From Halocynthiibacter sp. SDUM655004 (GTDB lineage: Bacteria > Pseudomonadota > Alphaproteobacteria > Rhodobacterales > Rhodobacteraceae): DNA of 64,000 nt. This document shows, piece after piece, positions 1 through 8,031 of the stretch. How positions within the stretch are numbered: position 1 is the stretch's first letter; each line of letters begins with the position of its first letter. The stretch spans positions 744,001 to 808,000 of the forward strand of contig NZ_JAPDUG010000002.1 of NCBI RefSeq assembly GCF_026015885.1, written 5' to 3'. The notes under the pieces are model-generated. The model was not told the origin of the DNA, ran no database searches, and was given only the letters and a program-made list of their open reading frames with translations. Position numbers and translations under genes: made by a program.

Positions 1-88
1 GCGGCCATACAACGGCATCAGAACTAAGGGCTGGTGCAGCAAATAGGCCTAAAGTAAGCACACAAAAAAGGAAGTTTTTGGGATTCAA
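1..88 (-). CDS. N-terminus of an exported protein, cut by the window edge
   Basis: A reading frame starts at TTG (86-88) and leaves the window at base 1, giving 29 residues. It reads as a classic signal peptide: basic start (LNPKNF), a hydrophobic core (LFCVLTLGLFAA), then an Ala-Pro-Ala-Leu-Ser cleavage region before SDAVVWP. A purine-rich stretch (GGCGGAAAG) lies a few bases upstream of the TTG, and no ATG is available in frame. The mature protein lies outside the window, so its function is unknown. The alternative is a chance hydrophobic frame, but the spacing, start and cleavage pattern make a real gene more likely than not. Confidence 0.45.
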   Translation of the reverse strand, partial: MNPKNFLFCVLTLGLFAAPALSSDAVVWP

Positions 89-1026
89 TTTCTTTCCGCC
101 TATTAGAGGTAAACCATTAGAATTGCACCGGTTCGCCTCAGCACAATCTCGCTTGATTTCTAATCCCTACATTTAAACTCTGTTGCAACCTTAGTTGATA
201 ATTTCAAGCGTTGGCGAACACAAGTTTCACCGACCCAATAACCTGTTCGAAATTGGCTAGAATTTCGCCGCAACGACTAGTCTACTGCTGCGACCTTGAA
301 TATCTTTAGCGTTCACCCGATTTCGAAATACTTTCTAAACCTTTTCGGAAAAATTCTTGTTTCACTAGACCAATTCCTTTTCTTCATCAATTTCAGTGCT
401 TAATTGCGCTATCGACCCGTCCAATCAGGACGCATTTCTCAGCTCAGCCAATTGGTTCACCGAGGTGGTAAACGGTTTCCTGAAGTCCAAATGTACAACC
501 ACAAAGACAAGCTTTTCATAAATGTCAAATTGTCTGACCATAGCGCCTACCGGACAAGGCTGAGGATTTGAATAAGGCGGTATTTCTGATTCATCTTAAC
601 GATTAGGAAATCTCGAAGACGAAGTAGCTAAGTACATTGAACGGCGCTTTGGACACGGTTGTCTAAAACATCTGTCACAAAGCCAACTAGATTATTTATC
701 TGAAGAGTATACCCTCATTGTCTTGTCTGACGTGTTTATGTCCGCATTCCGCAGAGCGCCGAACTATTATGCCAACATTGGGCTGGCAACCATCACAACC
801 GCCTGCATCCCAACCGGCAGTTAAGCCCAGCGTAGCTAGCGTTAGCACAATTTGCAGCGAATGCCGGCGAACCGGATGTGACAACGGACGCCTGCTAATG
901 CTCGTTGGTTCTCGTCAAGTCCCCGGTCTCAAAAACACATGCAACAATTCTAAATGGGACCACAAATGGGGCTGTCGCGCTCAATGCCAACACAAATTCT
1001 TGATAAATAACAGTTAACTAAATTTA
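89..1026. other. Non-coding or degraded stretch, no gene recognised
   Basis: No frame here has a convincing start, ribosome binding site and protein-like composition. The short open frames around 696-1017 overlap each other on opposite strands and look like chance openings. The stretch is AT-rich compared with the core region to the right. It lies outside the outermost tRNA-Phe remnant and may be decayed island DNA. Confidence 0.4.
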
Positions 1027-1046
1027 AATGGTGCCCCGGGGCGGCA
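1027..1046. repeat. Degraded tRNA-Phe 3'-end copy (outermost att remnant)
   Basis: The bases AATGGTGCCCCGGGGCGG resemble the 3' end of the tRNA-Phe at 27593-27667, including its encoded CCA (TGG on this strand). The similarity is imperfect (CCCCGGGG against CCCGGGGG). Sequence just to the right (AGAATT, TAACGAG) is also echoed just right of the copy at 1575-1594, which suggests a common origin. It could mark the outer end of an earlier, mostly lost integration. Confidence 0.45.
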
Positions 1047-1101
1047 CTTTAGAATTGGCGTTACAAATGCTCGCGGTCTAACGAGCCGCGGTCCATACGA
1101 T

Positions 1102-1272
1102 GGAGGAGCGCAGGAGCGGCGATTGGCAGAAAGATACCGAGAACTCGCAACGAGGTCCGGAAACGCTCACCCTCGGGTTTCAGATATGCTTGTTGCCATA
1201 TCCGAGAAATACGAGGACGACGCGCGACGAGAAGATGACCAAGCCGCAGTTGGCGAACGGTGGCACCCTTGA
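1102..1272 (+). pseudogene. Gene remnant: C-terminal fragment of a small protein, no start codon
   Basis: This frame has no usable start but reads as protein-like for 56 residues. It begins GGAQERRLAERYRELATR, continues with an acidic helix-like tail (SDMLVAISEKYEDDARRED) and stops at 1270-1272. The composition (Arg/Glu-rich, amphipathic) resembles short helical proteins common in alphaproteobacteria. Upstream, the frame runs straight into the att remnant at 1027-1046, as if the 5' half had been replaced by an integration event. I do not recognise a family. Confidence 0.3.
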
Positions 1273-1574
1273 TGGGGGCAGCGATGCCTGAAGGTGGTTT
1301 TCTGGCTCATCCAGCGTTGTGAAGGCCCGAGCATTAGCTTAGCGCGTCGGTTTCGCGCCTTGTGCGGGCAATTGCTTGCACAAACAGCGAGCGTCAGCTT
1401 AGCAACTACTCGTGGCTTCTGTTTCTTCGACGGGGCGACGCGGGCAAGGTTTGGGAAGCAGAAAAGCGCGTCCCGCCCCGGAACACCATCGCGGCGCATA
1501 GGGTGGGCATTAAGGTGGATAGAAATGGACACGCCCAAAGCATGCTGCAGATTTATATAGACAATTTTAGATTT

Positions 1575-1594
1575 AATGGTGCCCGGGGGCGGAA
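1575..1594. repeat. att site: 20-base copy of the tRNA-Phe 3' end
   Basis: AATGGTGCCCGGGGGCGGAA is identical to the 3' end of the tRNA-Phe gene (27591-27610) including the encoded CCA. It diverges after 20 bases, unlike the 51-base copy at 12943-12993. It lies 140 bases upstream of the integrase and is read as the left end of element 1. Confidence 0.7.
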
Positions 1595-1698
1595 CGCTAG
1601 AATTCGTTAACGAGTCCTTAACGATCCGCCAAAGCATTGATGATATTCACAAATCCAACAGCTGAAGATTTCCGGAACACGGTGGTCTTTAGCTCAAT

Positions 1699-1717
1699 GT
1701 GATACAAATTGTGATAC
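1699..1717. promoter_or_regulatory. Paired GTGATAC repeats, likely integrase arm site (left)
   Basis: Two GTGATAC copies start at 1699 and 1711, 12 bases apart. The same pair with the same spacing occurs at 12850-12868, just inside the other end of element 1. Position and symmetry suggest arm-type binding sites for the element's integrase or excision factor. The pair lies directly upstream of the integrase, so it may also be a promoter element. Confidence 0.45.
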
Positions 1718-1733
1718 ATCTGAAGGCTATTAA

Positions 1734-3152
1734 ATGAAGAATATTGTAAAGCGCGGAAACATCTTTTGGTTTCGAATGAGATGCCCAAAGAAATACTTAG
1801 AGGTCTTCGGAAAACCATTCATTACTTGCTCATTGCGAACCGACAGTAGGATCAAAGCGGAGGCAGAAGCGACGCAAATCAAGTACAAAACCCTTCAAGA
1901 TTTAGAAGTTTGCCTCCGTAGAGAAACCGATCCAGGTGACCATAACACCTTCAAGGAAACTATTGGCCTCGCAAGAGATAGCAACATAATGCCAGTGACA
2001 GCACGAGATCTCTCCGAAGGGCCTTTAGAGGAATTAGTAAGCAGGGTTGGCTCCCTTCTTAGCAGCGATCCAAGCGCTACTTCGGCGCTTTTTGCGGCTC
2101 AATTGGGTGGTTTCAACATTCCCGATACTACTATGACCGAACTAGCAAACAAAATGCGTATGCTTCAGTCAGATAAGCTGGAAGCAAAAAATGACCGCCA
2201 AATTAGGACATGGCACAATCGTTATTTGCGAGCAGCGAACGTCCTCGCGGAGGCAATAGGCACAGCAAAACCAATCAAGGATCTAACCCAAGAAGATGTA
2301 GGAAAGTTTAGAGCCCATTGGAAAAATCGTGTAAAGAACCGCCAATGTACAACCGCTTATGCTAATAAACACTTTGGCTATATTCGAACAATGATCGACG
2401 CGTTCTACAGTGACCTCGAAATAGAAACATATAGGAATCCATTCGCGGATGTGAGGTTAGAAGGTCTTTCAACTTGGGAACACAATCAAAAGCCGAACCG
2501 AAAACTAGAGTTTAGCCCCGAATGGATCAAAAAGAACATTATTGCTGAGGGCCCGCTGAAAGGTACAAATTCTGAAGCACGAGACATTCTGATTATTGCT
2601 GCTGAAACTGGCTGTAGACATACCGAGATTTATGACCTCCCTGCATCAGCAATTAATCTGTCCGCTCCAATCCCGCATTTCTTTGTTCGAGTGGAGGATG
2701 AAGGCGAAGATCGCCGTGAAATCAAGACAAAAGTTTCCCATCGTGCAGTCCCATTGGTTGGAGCCGCGCTGGATGCCTTCAGACGGCACCCTAGCGGTTT
2801 TCCCCGGTATCGGGGAAAAGGGAACTATAGCGCTACAATTAATAGCTATCTAAGAGAAAATGACTTGCTTCCAAGTGATGCTCATTGCGCAAGCTGTTTA
2901 CGGCATAGCTATGAAACCCGAATGCGAAGAGCTGGCATTAGCAACGAAGAAAGAGCTTTTATGATGGGGCATTCTCAAAAATCGGTTCGTGGGCGAGAGT
3001 TTTACGGTGATGCAACATCACTTCAAATTCGCCATATCTATGCAGAAATGGTGGCGTTTCCGACGTCGTATTGGTCTCCGCGACCTAAACAAGAACTAAA
3101 GGATTTAGTGAATAGTATTTTGCAAGACGAAGGTTTTGTTGGGGAATACTAG
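1734..3152 (+). CDS. Tyrosine recombinase (integrase of element 1)
   Basis: The 472-residue protein starts with a short basic domain (MKNIVKRGNIFWFRMRCPKK) like the DUF6538 N-terminus of many alphaproteobacterial phage-type integrases. A core-binding domain follows around residues 155-240, then the catalytic domain. Visible catalytic residues are the first Arg in ETGCRHTEI, a Lys in KTKVSHRAVPL, Arg-His in SCLRHSYETRM, His in MMGHSQKS and the Tyr nucleophile in REFYGDAT. It should catalyse site-specific integration and excision at tRNA-Phe. It lies beside the 1575-1594 att copy and follows paired GTGATAC motifs. The gene looks intact. Confidence 0.9.
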   Translation: MKNIVKRGNIFWFRMRCPKKYLEVFGKPFITCSLRTDSRIKAEAEATQIKYKTLQDLEVCLRRETDPGDHNTFKETIGLARDSNIMPVTARDLSEGPLEELVSRVGSLLSSDPSATSALFAAQLGGFNIPDTTMTELANKMRMLQSDKLEAKNDRQIRTWHNRYLRAANVLAEAIGTAKPIKDLTQEDVGKFRAHWKNRVKNRQCTTAYANKHFGYIRTMIDAFYSDLEIETYRNPFADVRLEGLSTWEHNQKPNRKLEFSPEWIKKNIIAEGPLKGTNSEARDILIIAAETGCRHTEIYDLPASAINLSAPIPHFFVRVEDEGEDRREIKTKVSHRAVPLVGAALDAFRRHPSGFPRYRGKGNYSATINSYLRENDLLPSDAHCASCLRHSYETRMRRAGISNEERAFMMGHSQKSVRGREFYGDATSLQIRHIYAEMVAFPTSYWSPRPKQELKDLVNSILQDEGFVGEY

Positions 3153-3281
3153 CCTCAAGGAACTTTTGTGGCCAAGCGTAAAAGCGATCTCTCTACATAA
3201 ATGGAAGGAGTTTGTATTATTTGAAGCTGGTCCAGCTGAGCAGAAAAACGCATTTATTTAATAAACGCGTTCGTTCTAGAC

Positions 3282-3404
3282 ATGCGCCATGATCCGACGC
3301 TTAGTTTGCAGGACTTTGCCGGCAATCTGCATAACGATGTCGGGGCGATTGCGCAGACAATTATCGATTTGTGCTACAAACAAGCCGAAAAAGCGATAAA
3401 ATAG
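3282..3404 (+). CDS. Possible 40-residue protein or tail of a frameshifted gene
   Basis: The frame from ATG 3282 reads MRHDPTLSLQDFAGNLHNDV and continues with a helical tail ending in Lys-Ala-Ile-Lys. The composition is clearly protein-like but I do not recognise a family, and no strong ribosome binding site precedes the ATG. Upstream, another frame (about 3195-3261) also reads like protein (KWKEFVLFEAGPAEQKNAFI) and ends near a duplicated Asn-Ala-Phe segment. The whole could therefore be one small gene of about 75 codons broken by frameshifts. Either reading is tentative. Confidence 0.35.
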   Translation: MRHDPTLSLQDFAGNLHNDVGAIAQTIIDLCYKQAEKAIK

Positions 3405-3440
3405 TTGATCCAAAAAAACTAGCGTTCATGACCATCTAAA

Positions 3441-3629
3441 TCAGCATGAACTACGCTGGGCGGCAATACGGCTAACTTCTGCTCGAATCGAGTTTTTTGC
3501 CTTCAAACACGCAATCTCTTTTTTTATGCGTTCAAATATCGGTAGATAATGGTCGCCATCAGATCGGCTTTCAATCGCCTGCGCTATATAAATCAATAGA
3601 GTTTCCAAGCTTTGTTCCGTGATTTTCAT
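3441..3629 (-). CDS. Small helical protein of unknown function
   Basis: This 62-residue protein starts MKITEQSLETLLIYIAQAIE. A good ribosome binding site (GAGGTTGAGGA) lies directly upstream of the ATG on the minus strand. It is predicted to be mostly helical, with many charged residues and one Cys near the middle and one at the C-terminus. It sits between the integrase and the Rep gene and is transcribed toward the integrase, the usual place for small accessory or regulatory genes in mobilizable elements. No family recognised. Confidence 0.5.
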   Translation of the reverse strand: MKITEQSLETLLIYIAQAIESRSDGDHYLPIFERIKKEIACLKAKNSIRAEVSRIAAQRSSC

Positions 3630-3961
3630 TTCCTCAACCTCGTTTTTTTCACCTTTCTGCCATCGGTAGGTTTCGCTGAAATTAAAATTAAGACATGTTT
3701 AGAAAACTCGGCCGCTCATAGCCCCATAAGATAATTGTGCCGCAGAAAGACGGGTGGTGAAAACTGTCAATGTCAGCAAATCACTCTCGATTGAAATCTA
3801 CTTGGACAATGTTCGTACTCTTCGAAGCGTCAGTGCTTTTTTGAAGCGCCCGCCCGTGTTGTGCGCTGCATTTAAATCTCAGTTTAACCGCCGTGATGGA
3901 TCTCATTAGCAAGAAGGGAACCTGGAGCGACCAGTTCCCAGAAATGAACTGGTAAGAGATT
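3630..3961. other. Intergenic region upstream of the putative Rep gene
   Basis: No gene is seen. The region separates two divergently transcribed genes and must hold their promoters. If the downstream protein is a rolling-circle initiator, this is one candidate place for its nick site, but I see no outstanding hairpin with a conserved nick sequence. Confidence 0.4.
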
Positions 3962-5635
3962 TTGAGTGAATTTGAGGATTTAAGTGAGGCCCCTGAGGCG
4001 TCAGAAAGCGCTGCAAATCATGCTTCACAGAGGGCAGGTGAGCATGAAGAAGACGTAAGCCCGCTCGCTAAAGTTGGCGAAGTGGCCCACTTCAACGGAA
4101 CAGTCAAATCGTTTCTCGGGCTTAATCAAAATCTCGAAGACAGTCTGAAAGTTGCAGCCTTCGCTGCAAGCCTTGGTATAGACCTTTATCGAAAAGATCG
4201 ATCAACTATGAGCAGATTACTCGGTGGGTTGTCGAACAATGCTTGGATTGCGGCAACTTGGCCCGAACTTAAACATTCTAAGCATCTGCCCAGTGAATAT
4301 TTCCAAGACAGCAGGCGAGTTGCAGGTGAACTTACCTACTATGCGAGCACCACACAGAAGCGCCGATTCGCGATGCTGACCTATCCAGCCCTGAACAAAG
4401 TGGCCCCAGCGGATGGTTTTGACGCCGCGCTTAAAGGCGCGAAAGCGAAAGCAAAGAAGGTTCGGCAGCTTATTGATAGTTTTGAAGGGAGTAATGCCTC
4501 GGTCATTTTTGAGCGCCTCGAGGGCGTTTACCGCCCCAAAGAACGGGCCATATTCTGGCACTTTCATGTGATTGTTGAGATCGACGATGATGAGGATGAT
4601 GTCGAAAATCTACGCAGGTTCTTGGGAGAAAACTCAAAGATACTTTCGAGCAACTGGGCTGCGGTTAATCTAAAGCAGATAGATAAGCGCAAGTTCTCCA
4701 GGGTGGCATTTTACATTGCGAAGCCTTGTAGACTTGCCGTCGAAATCGCTGAGGCTGAGCATGGAAAAGAATTCGCTGACTTATTCACAACCATGAGAAA
4801 CCGGCGGATGACAGGCCGCTGGAATGGCTTCCAGCAGATGTGTCGCAAGCACAAGGCCGAAGGAGTACGCGTTGCATTTGAGCGTGACGACGAGGGCCGC
4901 GAAATACCGCAGCTGGTGGAAAAGACGGAGGGTGCGAGCAGGAAACAAAAAGACGCTAAGGGGGGCAAGAGTACGGATGCCCCTAGTGGTGCCAAAGAAA
5001 CTATTGCTGAACGTAATTCCGCAATTGAAGGGTCGCACGATAACTCTGACAACTGCCAACAGCATAATACTAAAGGAGGCGCAGGAAACGGGACTAATAC
5101 CTCTGTAGCAAAAAACACAAAGAAAATTCCGGCCCCTGAGTATCTAGGATTGCATGGGCCAATTTCAGGCCCAGGAAACCGCCTATATGGATATATACGA
5201 GTTCGTGATTTCTCTGAAGCTGGAATGAAAACTGCTACAGCCGCACACTGCTGGTGGAATATTAAAGAAGATCAAGAAGCACTGGTTTACTGTTGGGAAG
5301 AAAACACAGGTGAGACTTATGATCTCCGAAAATTTCTGGAGCCATTTGCACAAGAACTGTGGGAATTACTAGGGGAAAACAAAAGTTCCCTAAGTAATAT
5401 ATACAGGCCCACGATAACTGCGTCTGCCGATGTTATACGAGCTCTTGAAGAAATCTTGTTTGGCCTGAAGCCGATAAAAAAATCCGGTAAAAGAACACCG
5501 AAACTTACCCTTCTGGAAGGAAACCAAGAGATTGGTTGTTGGCATTACCGGGGGAAAAACTGTTGTTCGGCTTGGCAACATGGGCTTATTCGCGCCAGCT
5601 ATCCGATTGAAGCTCCAAAGATGGCTTGGATTTAA
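3962..5635 (+). CDS. Putative HUH-type rolling-circle replication initiator (Rep)
   Basis: The protein has 557 residues and starts at TTG. The N-terminal 260 residues carry three motifs in the order and rough spacing of HUH Rep nucleases: a motif I-like RRFAMLTYPAL (about 135-144), the metal-binding His-Phe-His in WHFHVIV (H200, H202), and a YIAK motif (Y251 to K254) that would supply the single catalytic Tyr. Residues about 325-400 are polar, low-complexity linker. The C-terminal 160 residues form a separate domain I do not recognise. Together with the relaxase downstream, it suggests that element 1 derives from a plasmid. The assignment is motif-based and could be wrong; the HUH fold also occurs in relaxases and transposases. 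Confidence 0.5.
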   Translation: MSEFEDLSEAPEASESAANHASQRAGEHEEDVSPLAKVGEVAHFNGTVKSFLGLNQNLEDSLKVAAFAASLGIDLYRKDRSTMSRLLGGLSNNAWIAATWPELKHSKHLPSEYFQDSRRVAGELTYYASTTQKRRFAMLTYPALNKVAPADGFDAALKGAKAKAKKVRQLIDSFEGSNASVIFERLEGVYRPKERAIFWHFHVIVEIDDDEDDVENLRRFLGENSKILSSNWAAVNLKQIDKRKFSRVAFYIAKPCRLAVEIAEAEHGKEFADLFTTMRNRRMTGRWNGFQQMCRKHKAEGVRVAFERDDEGREIPQLVEKTEGASRKQKDAKGGKSTDAPSGAKETIAERNSAIEGSHDNSDNCQQHNTKGGAGNGTNTSVAKNTKKIPAPEYLGLHGPISGPGNRLYGYIRVRDFSEAGMKTATAAHCWWNIKEDQEALVYCWEENTGETYDLRKFLEPFAQELWELLGENKSSLSNIYRPTITASADVIRALEEILFGLKPIKKSGKRTPKLTLLEGNQEIGCWHYRGKNCCSAWQHGLIRASYPIEAPKMAWI

Positions 5636-5711
5636 GTTTGGGCATTGAATTTGTTCTTTGCTTACTGCGCGTCATCTCGTCTCTAACAACAACAATCGGG
5701 AGCGAGAGATT

Positions 5712-5876
5712 ATGTCTGACTTTGAAAAACAAATGCTGAGAAATCAGAAGGCATTCACATTAGAAATGCTGAAATACATGAAGCAACATGGCAAGCGACT
5801 GCAAAAAATTGAGCAGTATAATCTTCAGCTTGTTGCGATCTTTGATCAAGCAGCGGGGTGCATAAAAGATGTTTAA
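5712..5876 (+). CDS. Small helical protein, unknown function
   Basis: The 54-residue protein from ATG 5712 reads MSDFEKQMLRNQKAFTLEML and continues as one or two helices with a hydrophobic face. The start is chosen because GGGAGCGAGAG lies at ribosome-binding distance; a longer frame from 5658 lacks such a site. Its stop overlaps the ATG of the next gene (ATGTTTAA), which indicates translational coupling. No family recognised. Confidence 0.5.
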   Translation: MSDFEKQMLRNQKAFTLEMLKYMKQHGKRLQKIEQYNLQLVAIFDQAAGCIKDV

Positions 5877-6051
5877 GCTCTCTAATCTCTTTGCTCTCGG
5901 TGCTGTGCTCGTCTCTGAATGCAAAGAAGCTGTCGGCACAGGTGTGCGATTTGGTCGGATGCGTCGGCCAAATAAATCGGCTCTGTTGCTGTTGCGGGCA
6001 TATGCAATGCTCTATCAATCGCAAAAGCTTATCCGTTCATTAGATCGATAG
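5869..6051 (+). CDS. Small protein translationally coupled to its neighbour
   Basis: The 60-residue protein starts MFKLSNLFALGAVLVSE, with a hydrophobic N-terminal 16 residues, followed by a basic half (RFGRMRRPNK) and a helical tail. Its ATG overlaps the stop region of the preceding 54-residue gene by 8 bases. A good terminator follows at 6135-6171, so the pair forms a short transcription unit after Rep. Function unknown. Confidence 0.45.
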   Translation: MFKLSNLFALGAVLVSECKEAVGTGVRFGRMRRPNKSALLLLRAYAMLYQSQKLIRSLDR

Positions 6052-6134
6052 AAGCATACCCTTTGTCGAATGCTATTTCTTCGGATCTTGTACGTGCTTT
6101 AAATGATACTTGGAGCGCAGCGCGGTCTGTTTAT

Positions 6135-6171
6135 AGGGAGGCCCCGTAAACTGGAGCTTCCCTTTATTTGT
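6135..6171 (+). terminator. Rho-independent terminator after the small-gene pair
   Basis: AGGGAGGC (6135-6142) pairs with GCTTCCCT (6156-6163), with one G-T wobble, across a 13-base loop. A T-rich tail (TTTATTTG) follows. It lies 84 bases after the stop at 6051. Confidence 0.65.
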
Positions 6172-6311
6172 TAATGGAAGTGTCACCAGATCACCCTTCA
6201 TCATTATGCGAAGCAACGCTCAAAATCACCCATCGGCATTCGAGAATTAGGTTGGGTTTGTATTTTGCATGGGAAGAACAATTTGTAGGAAAGGATTGAA
6301 AACAGGGATCA

Positions 6312-6374
6312 GCAAGTGGGAGGAACCTGCCCTTAACGGGCATCTTCCACATTCCCAAGGGGAGTAACCTCCCC
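6312..6374 (+). other. Two hairpins upstream of mobC: candidate oriT
   Basis: TGCCC (6328-6332) pairs with GGGCA (6338-6342) around TTAAC. The stem may extend outward through GTGGGAGG and TCTTCCAC with mismatches. A second hairpin, GGGGAG-TAAC-CTCCCC, lies at 6359-6374. They sit directly upstream of the MobC and relaxase genes, the usual place for an origin of transfer. The similar TTAAC/TAAC loops are unusual. A role in translational or transcriptional control of mobC is an alternative, and no nick site can be named. Confidence 0.4.
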
Positions 6375-6416
6375 GTTGGATCCCCATTTAAACCTCAAAT
6401 GAAGGGAGGTAGGAAT

Positions 6417-6776
6417 ATGCGAACACGACACTTTAAAATGATGCTGACGGAAGCTGAATACGCACAAATAAGAGCCTTGGCTGGGGACCAGAGGATCAAT
6501 TCGTCTGATTTGGTTCGCCGCCTAGTCTTAGGGCCAAATGCCGCTCGCAGAATGCCATCTGGTGCTAATCTAAGGGATATTGCCTTTAAGCTGTCTAGCA
6601 TTTCCTCAAATCTGAACCGGTGCATGAAAGAAATCCACTCAGCCAAAATTTCTGGCACGTTAAATGAGGCGCAGTTTGCGGCTATGTATGAAGCCATTAG
6701 GATCGGATTGAAAAACTGGCAAGAACCCAGAGAAACTCTGCGAAAAGAAATGCTTCGCTTCAAAGGCAATGGATGA
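6417..6776 (+). CDS. MobC-like relaxosome accessory protein
   Basis: The 119-residue protein begins with a ribbon-helix-helix-like segment (RHFKMMLTEAEYAQIRALAG) and continues with INSSDLVRRLVLG. It has a conserved-looking helical C-terminal half with ISSNLNRCMKEIH. This layout matches the bacterial mobilisation protein MobC family, which binds oriT and helps the relaxase nick. The ATG at 6417 is chosen because GGGAGGT lies 7 bases upstream; an in-frame ATG at 6399 contains that site. It overlaps the relaxase start by 8 bases, a typical mobC-mobA coupling. Confidence 0.75.
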   Translation: MRTRHFKMMLTEAEYAQIRALAGDQRINSSDLVRRLVLGPNAARRMPSGANLRDIAFKLSSISSNLNRCMKEIHSAKISGTLNEAQFAAMYEAIRIGLKNWQEPRETLRKEMLRFKGNG

Positions 6777-8031
6777 GGTGATCATTAAGAACCATGGCAT
6801 ACGTTCAGGCACCGCCCAGCGCGTTACAGCCTATGTGTTGGCACATGGTGACAATGACACTGTTGAAGTGCTTGAAGGCGCTCCAGATGGTATTCTGGAC
6901 GCGGATGCGTTCGCTCAGTCCGCAGGTCATAAGAATAGTATTCTACACATCACGATTAGCCCAGATCAAGAAATCACCGAAGACGAGTTGGGCCAGGTCG
7001 TAGCTGAGATCAACGAAGAGTTTGGGTTCGATTGTGAAGATCCAAACTTGCTGGTGCGCCATGTTTGCATTCGGAGCAACGGGGAAAAACTCGCGCACTA
7101 TCATTTGTTAAGGCCCGCAGCAGATGCTGATGGGCGCGTCTATGATACATATCGCTCTAAGAAAAAAGATGAGACTGTCAGCAGGCTTATGGAAATCAAG
7201 CTCGGTCACAAGATTATTGCAGGCAAACATAGCGACTTCGTTCATGACCGTTTCATGGAGCGAGGGTTGACGAAATACGCCGAGCAACTTTCTGGATTGG
7301 TAAATCAAAAGCCCGTTGCTGCTATTGGGTCAAAACAGCACCAAAGATCTAAGCGAGTTGGTGTTGATGCAGCGGCGCTTGCGAGTGGCTTGAAGGAAGT
7401 AGCGACCTTGCCTAAGGGCGATCAGGCGAGGGCATTTTCCACTCTCTTAGCTCAGCACGATAACTGCACGATTGAGCAGGGCAGACGAAAATCCAGGTTG
7501 CTGGTCAAGAAAGAAGGCGAAGTTATCTGTAATGCAAACAGAATATTGAAAATACCAGCTACTGACGTTGGGAAGTTTATAGATCAAACAAAAGAGGAAA
7601 TTGAAAGTGCGGGCTCCAAACAAACCACAAAAAACGACGACAACAGCGGAAAGCCAACCTCAAACAAACTACGAGGCCACGATACAGGATTTGCTGGAAA
7701 CGATAATACTCAATCAACAAGCAATTATCGAGGACAATCAAATACTCAAGAACAACACGGACGCGATTGCGCGGATATTCGAAGACCTCAAGGCGGGTTA
7801 GTCATAGGTCAGCTTGCCAAAGCGGCAAGAAATGTTATCCCGATGGCGGATGATCTAAAAGCTGCCGCAAAAAACTACAATGAAGCGTCTGCCGAGCCGA
7901 TACCAGATTTGGATGATCCATTTCTGATGATGAAACTATCAAGAGCGTTGAAGAAAAGCTTGGGCAATAAATTGGTATCTAAAGGATCAGAGTTGCCTTT
8001 TCCAACTGACCTTGGCCTTTTGTGCAGCTAA
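6769..8031 (+). CDS. Relaxase / mobilization nuclease
   Basis: The 420-residue protein has an N-terminal relaxase domain. It has a hydrophobic strand ILHITISPDQEI, then RHVCIRSNGEKLAHYHLLRP with the His cluster expected for metal binding (RH at the start, H-Y-H at the end), then VYDTYRSKK. This matches the VirD2/MobA-type mobilization nuclease fold. The catalytic Tyr would be expected near the N-terminus; Y27 (TAYVLAHG) is a possibility. The C-terminal part from about residue 280 is Asn/Gln/Thr-rich linker followed by a helical tail. That linker overlaps a second coding frame at 7607-7801. No type IV secretion or coupling protein genes are nearby. Confidence 0.75.
   Translation: MDEVIIKNHGIRSGTAQRVTAYVLAHGDNDTVEVLEGAPDGILDADAFAQSAGHKNSILHITISPDQEITEDELGQVVAEINEEFGFDCEDPNLLVRHVCIRSNGEKLAHYHLLRPAADADGRVYDTYRSKKKDETVSRLMEIKLGHKIIAGKHSDFVHDRFMERGLTKYAEQLSGLVNQKPVAAIGSKQHQRSKRVGVDAAALASGLKEVATLPKGDQARAFSTLLAQHDNCTIEQGRRKSRLLVKKEGEVICNANRILKIPATDVGKFIDQTKEEIESAGSKQTTKNDDNSGKPTSNKLRGHDTGFAGNDNTQSTSNYRGQSNTQEQHGRDCADIRRPQGGLVIGQLAKAARNVIPMADDLKAAAKNYNEASAEPIPDLDDPFLMMKLSRALKKSLGNKLVSKGSELPFPTDLGLLCS
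7607..7801 (+). CDS. Small coiled-coil protein nested inside the relaxase gene (MbeD-like arrangement)
   Basis: A second frame inside the relaxase gene encodes 64 residues. They are a Pro/Thr/Gln-rich start (VRAPNKPQKTTTTAE) and then a strongly helical, coiled-coil-like stretch (YEATIQDLLETIILNQQAII and on to IARIFEDLKAG). A ribosome binding site AGAGGA lies at 7593-7598, giving good spacing to GTG 7607; a TTG at 7601 is too close. The main frame over this stretch is low-complexity Asn/Gln/Ser, as expected if the nested frame is the one under selection. ColE1 mbeB and mbeD sit inside mbeA in the same manner. The function would be a mobilization accessory; this is inference. Confidence 0.5.
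   Translation: MRAPNKPQKTTTTAESQPQTNYEATIQDLLETIILNQQAIIEDNQILKNNTDAIARIFEDLKAG

Noticed and set aside
718..1017. 99-codon plus-strand open frame, overlapped by a minus-strand frame
   Set aside because: Cys/Ser/Pro-rich composition without helical pattern and no ribosome binding site; looks like chance.
1167..1637. 156-codon minus-strand open frame across the att copy at 1575
   Set aside because: It runs through an attachment remnant, has no ribosome binding site and shows irregular composition.
6769..8031. Complete conjugation system
   Set aside because: Only MobC and a relaxase are present; no coupling protein, VirB or Tra genes are in the window, so the element is mobilizable at most.
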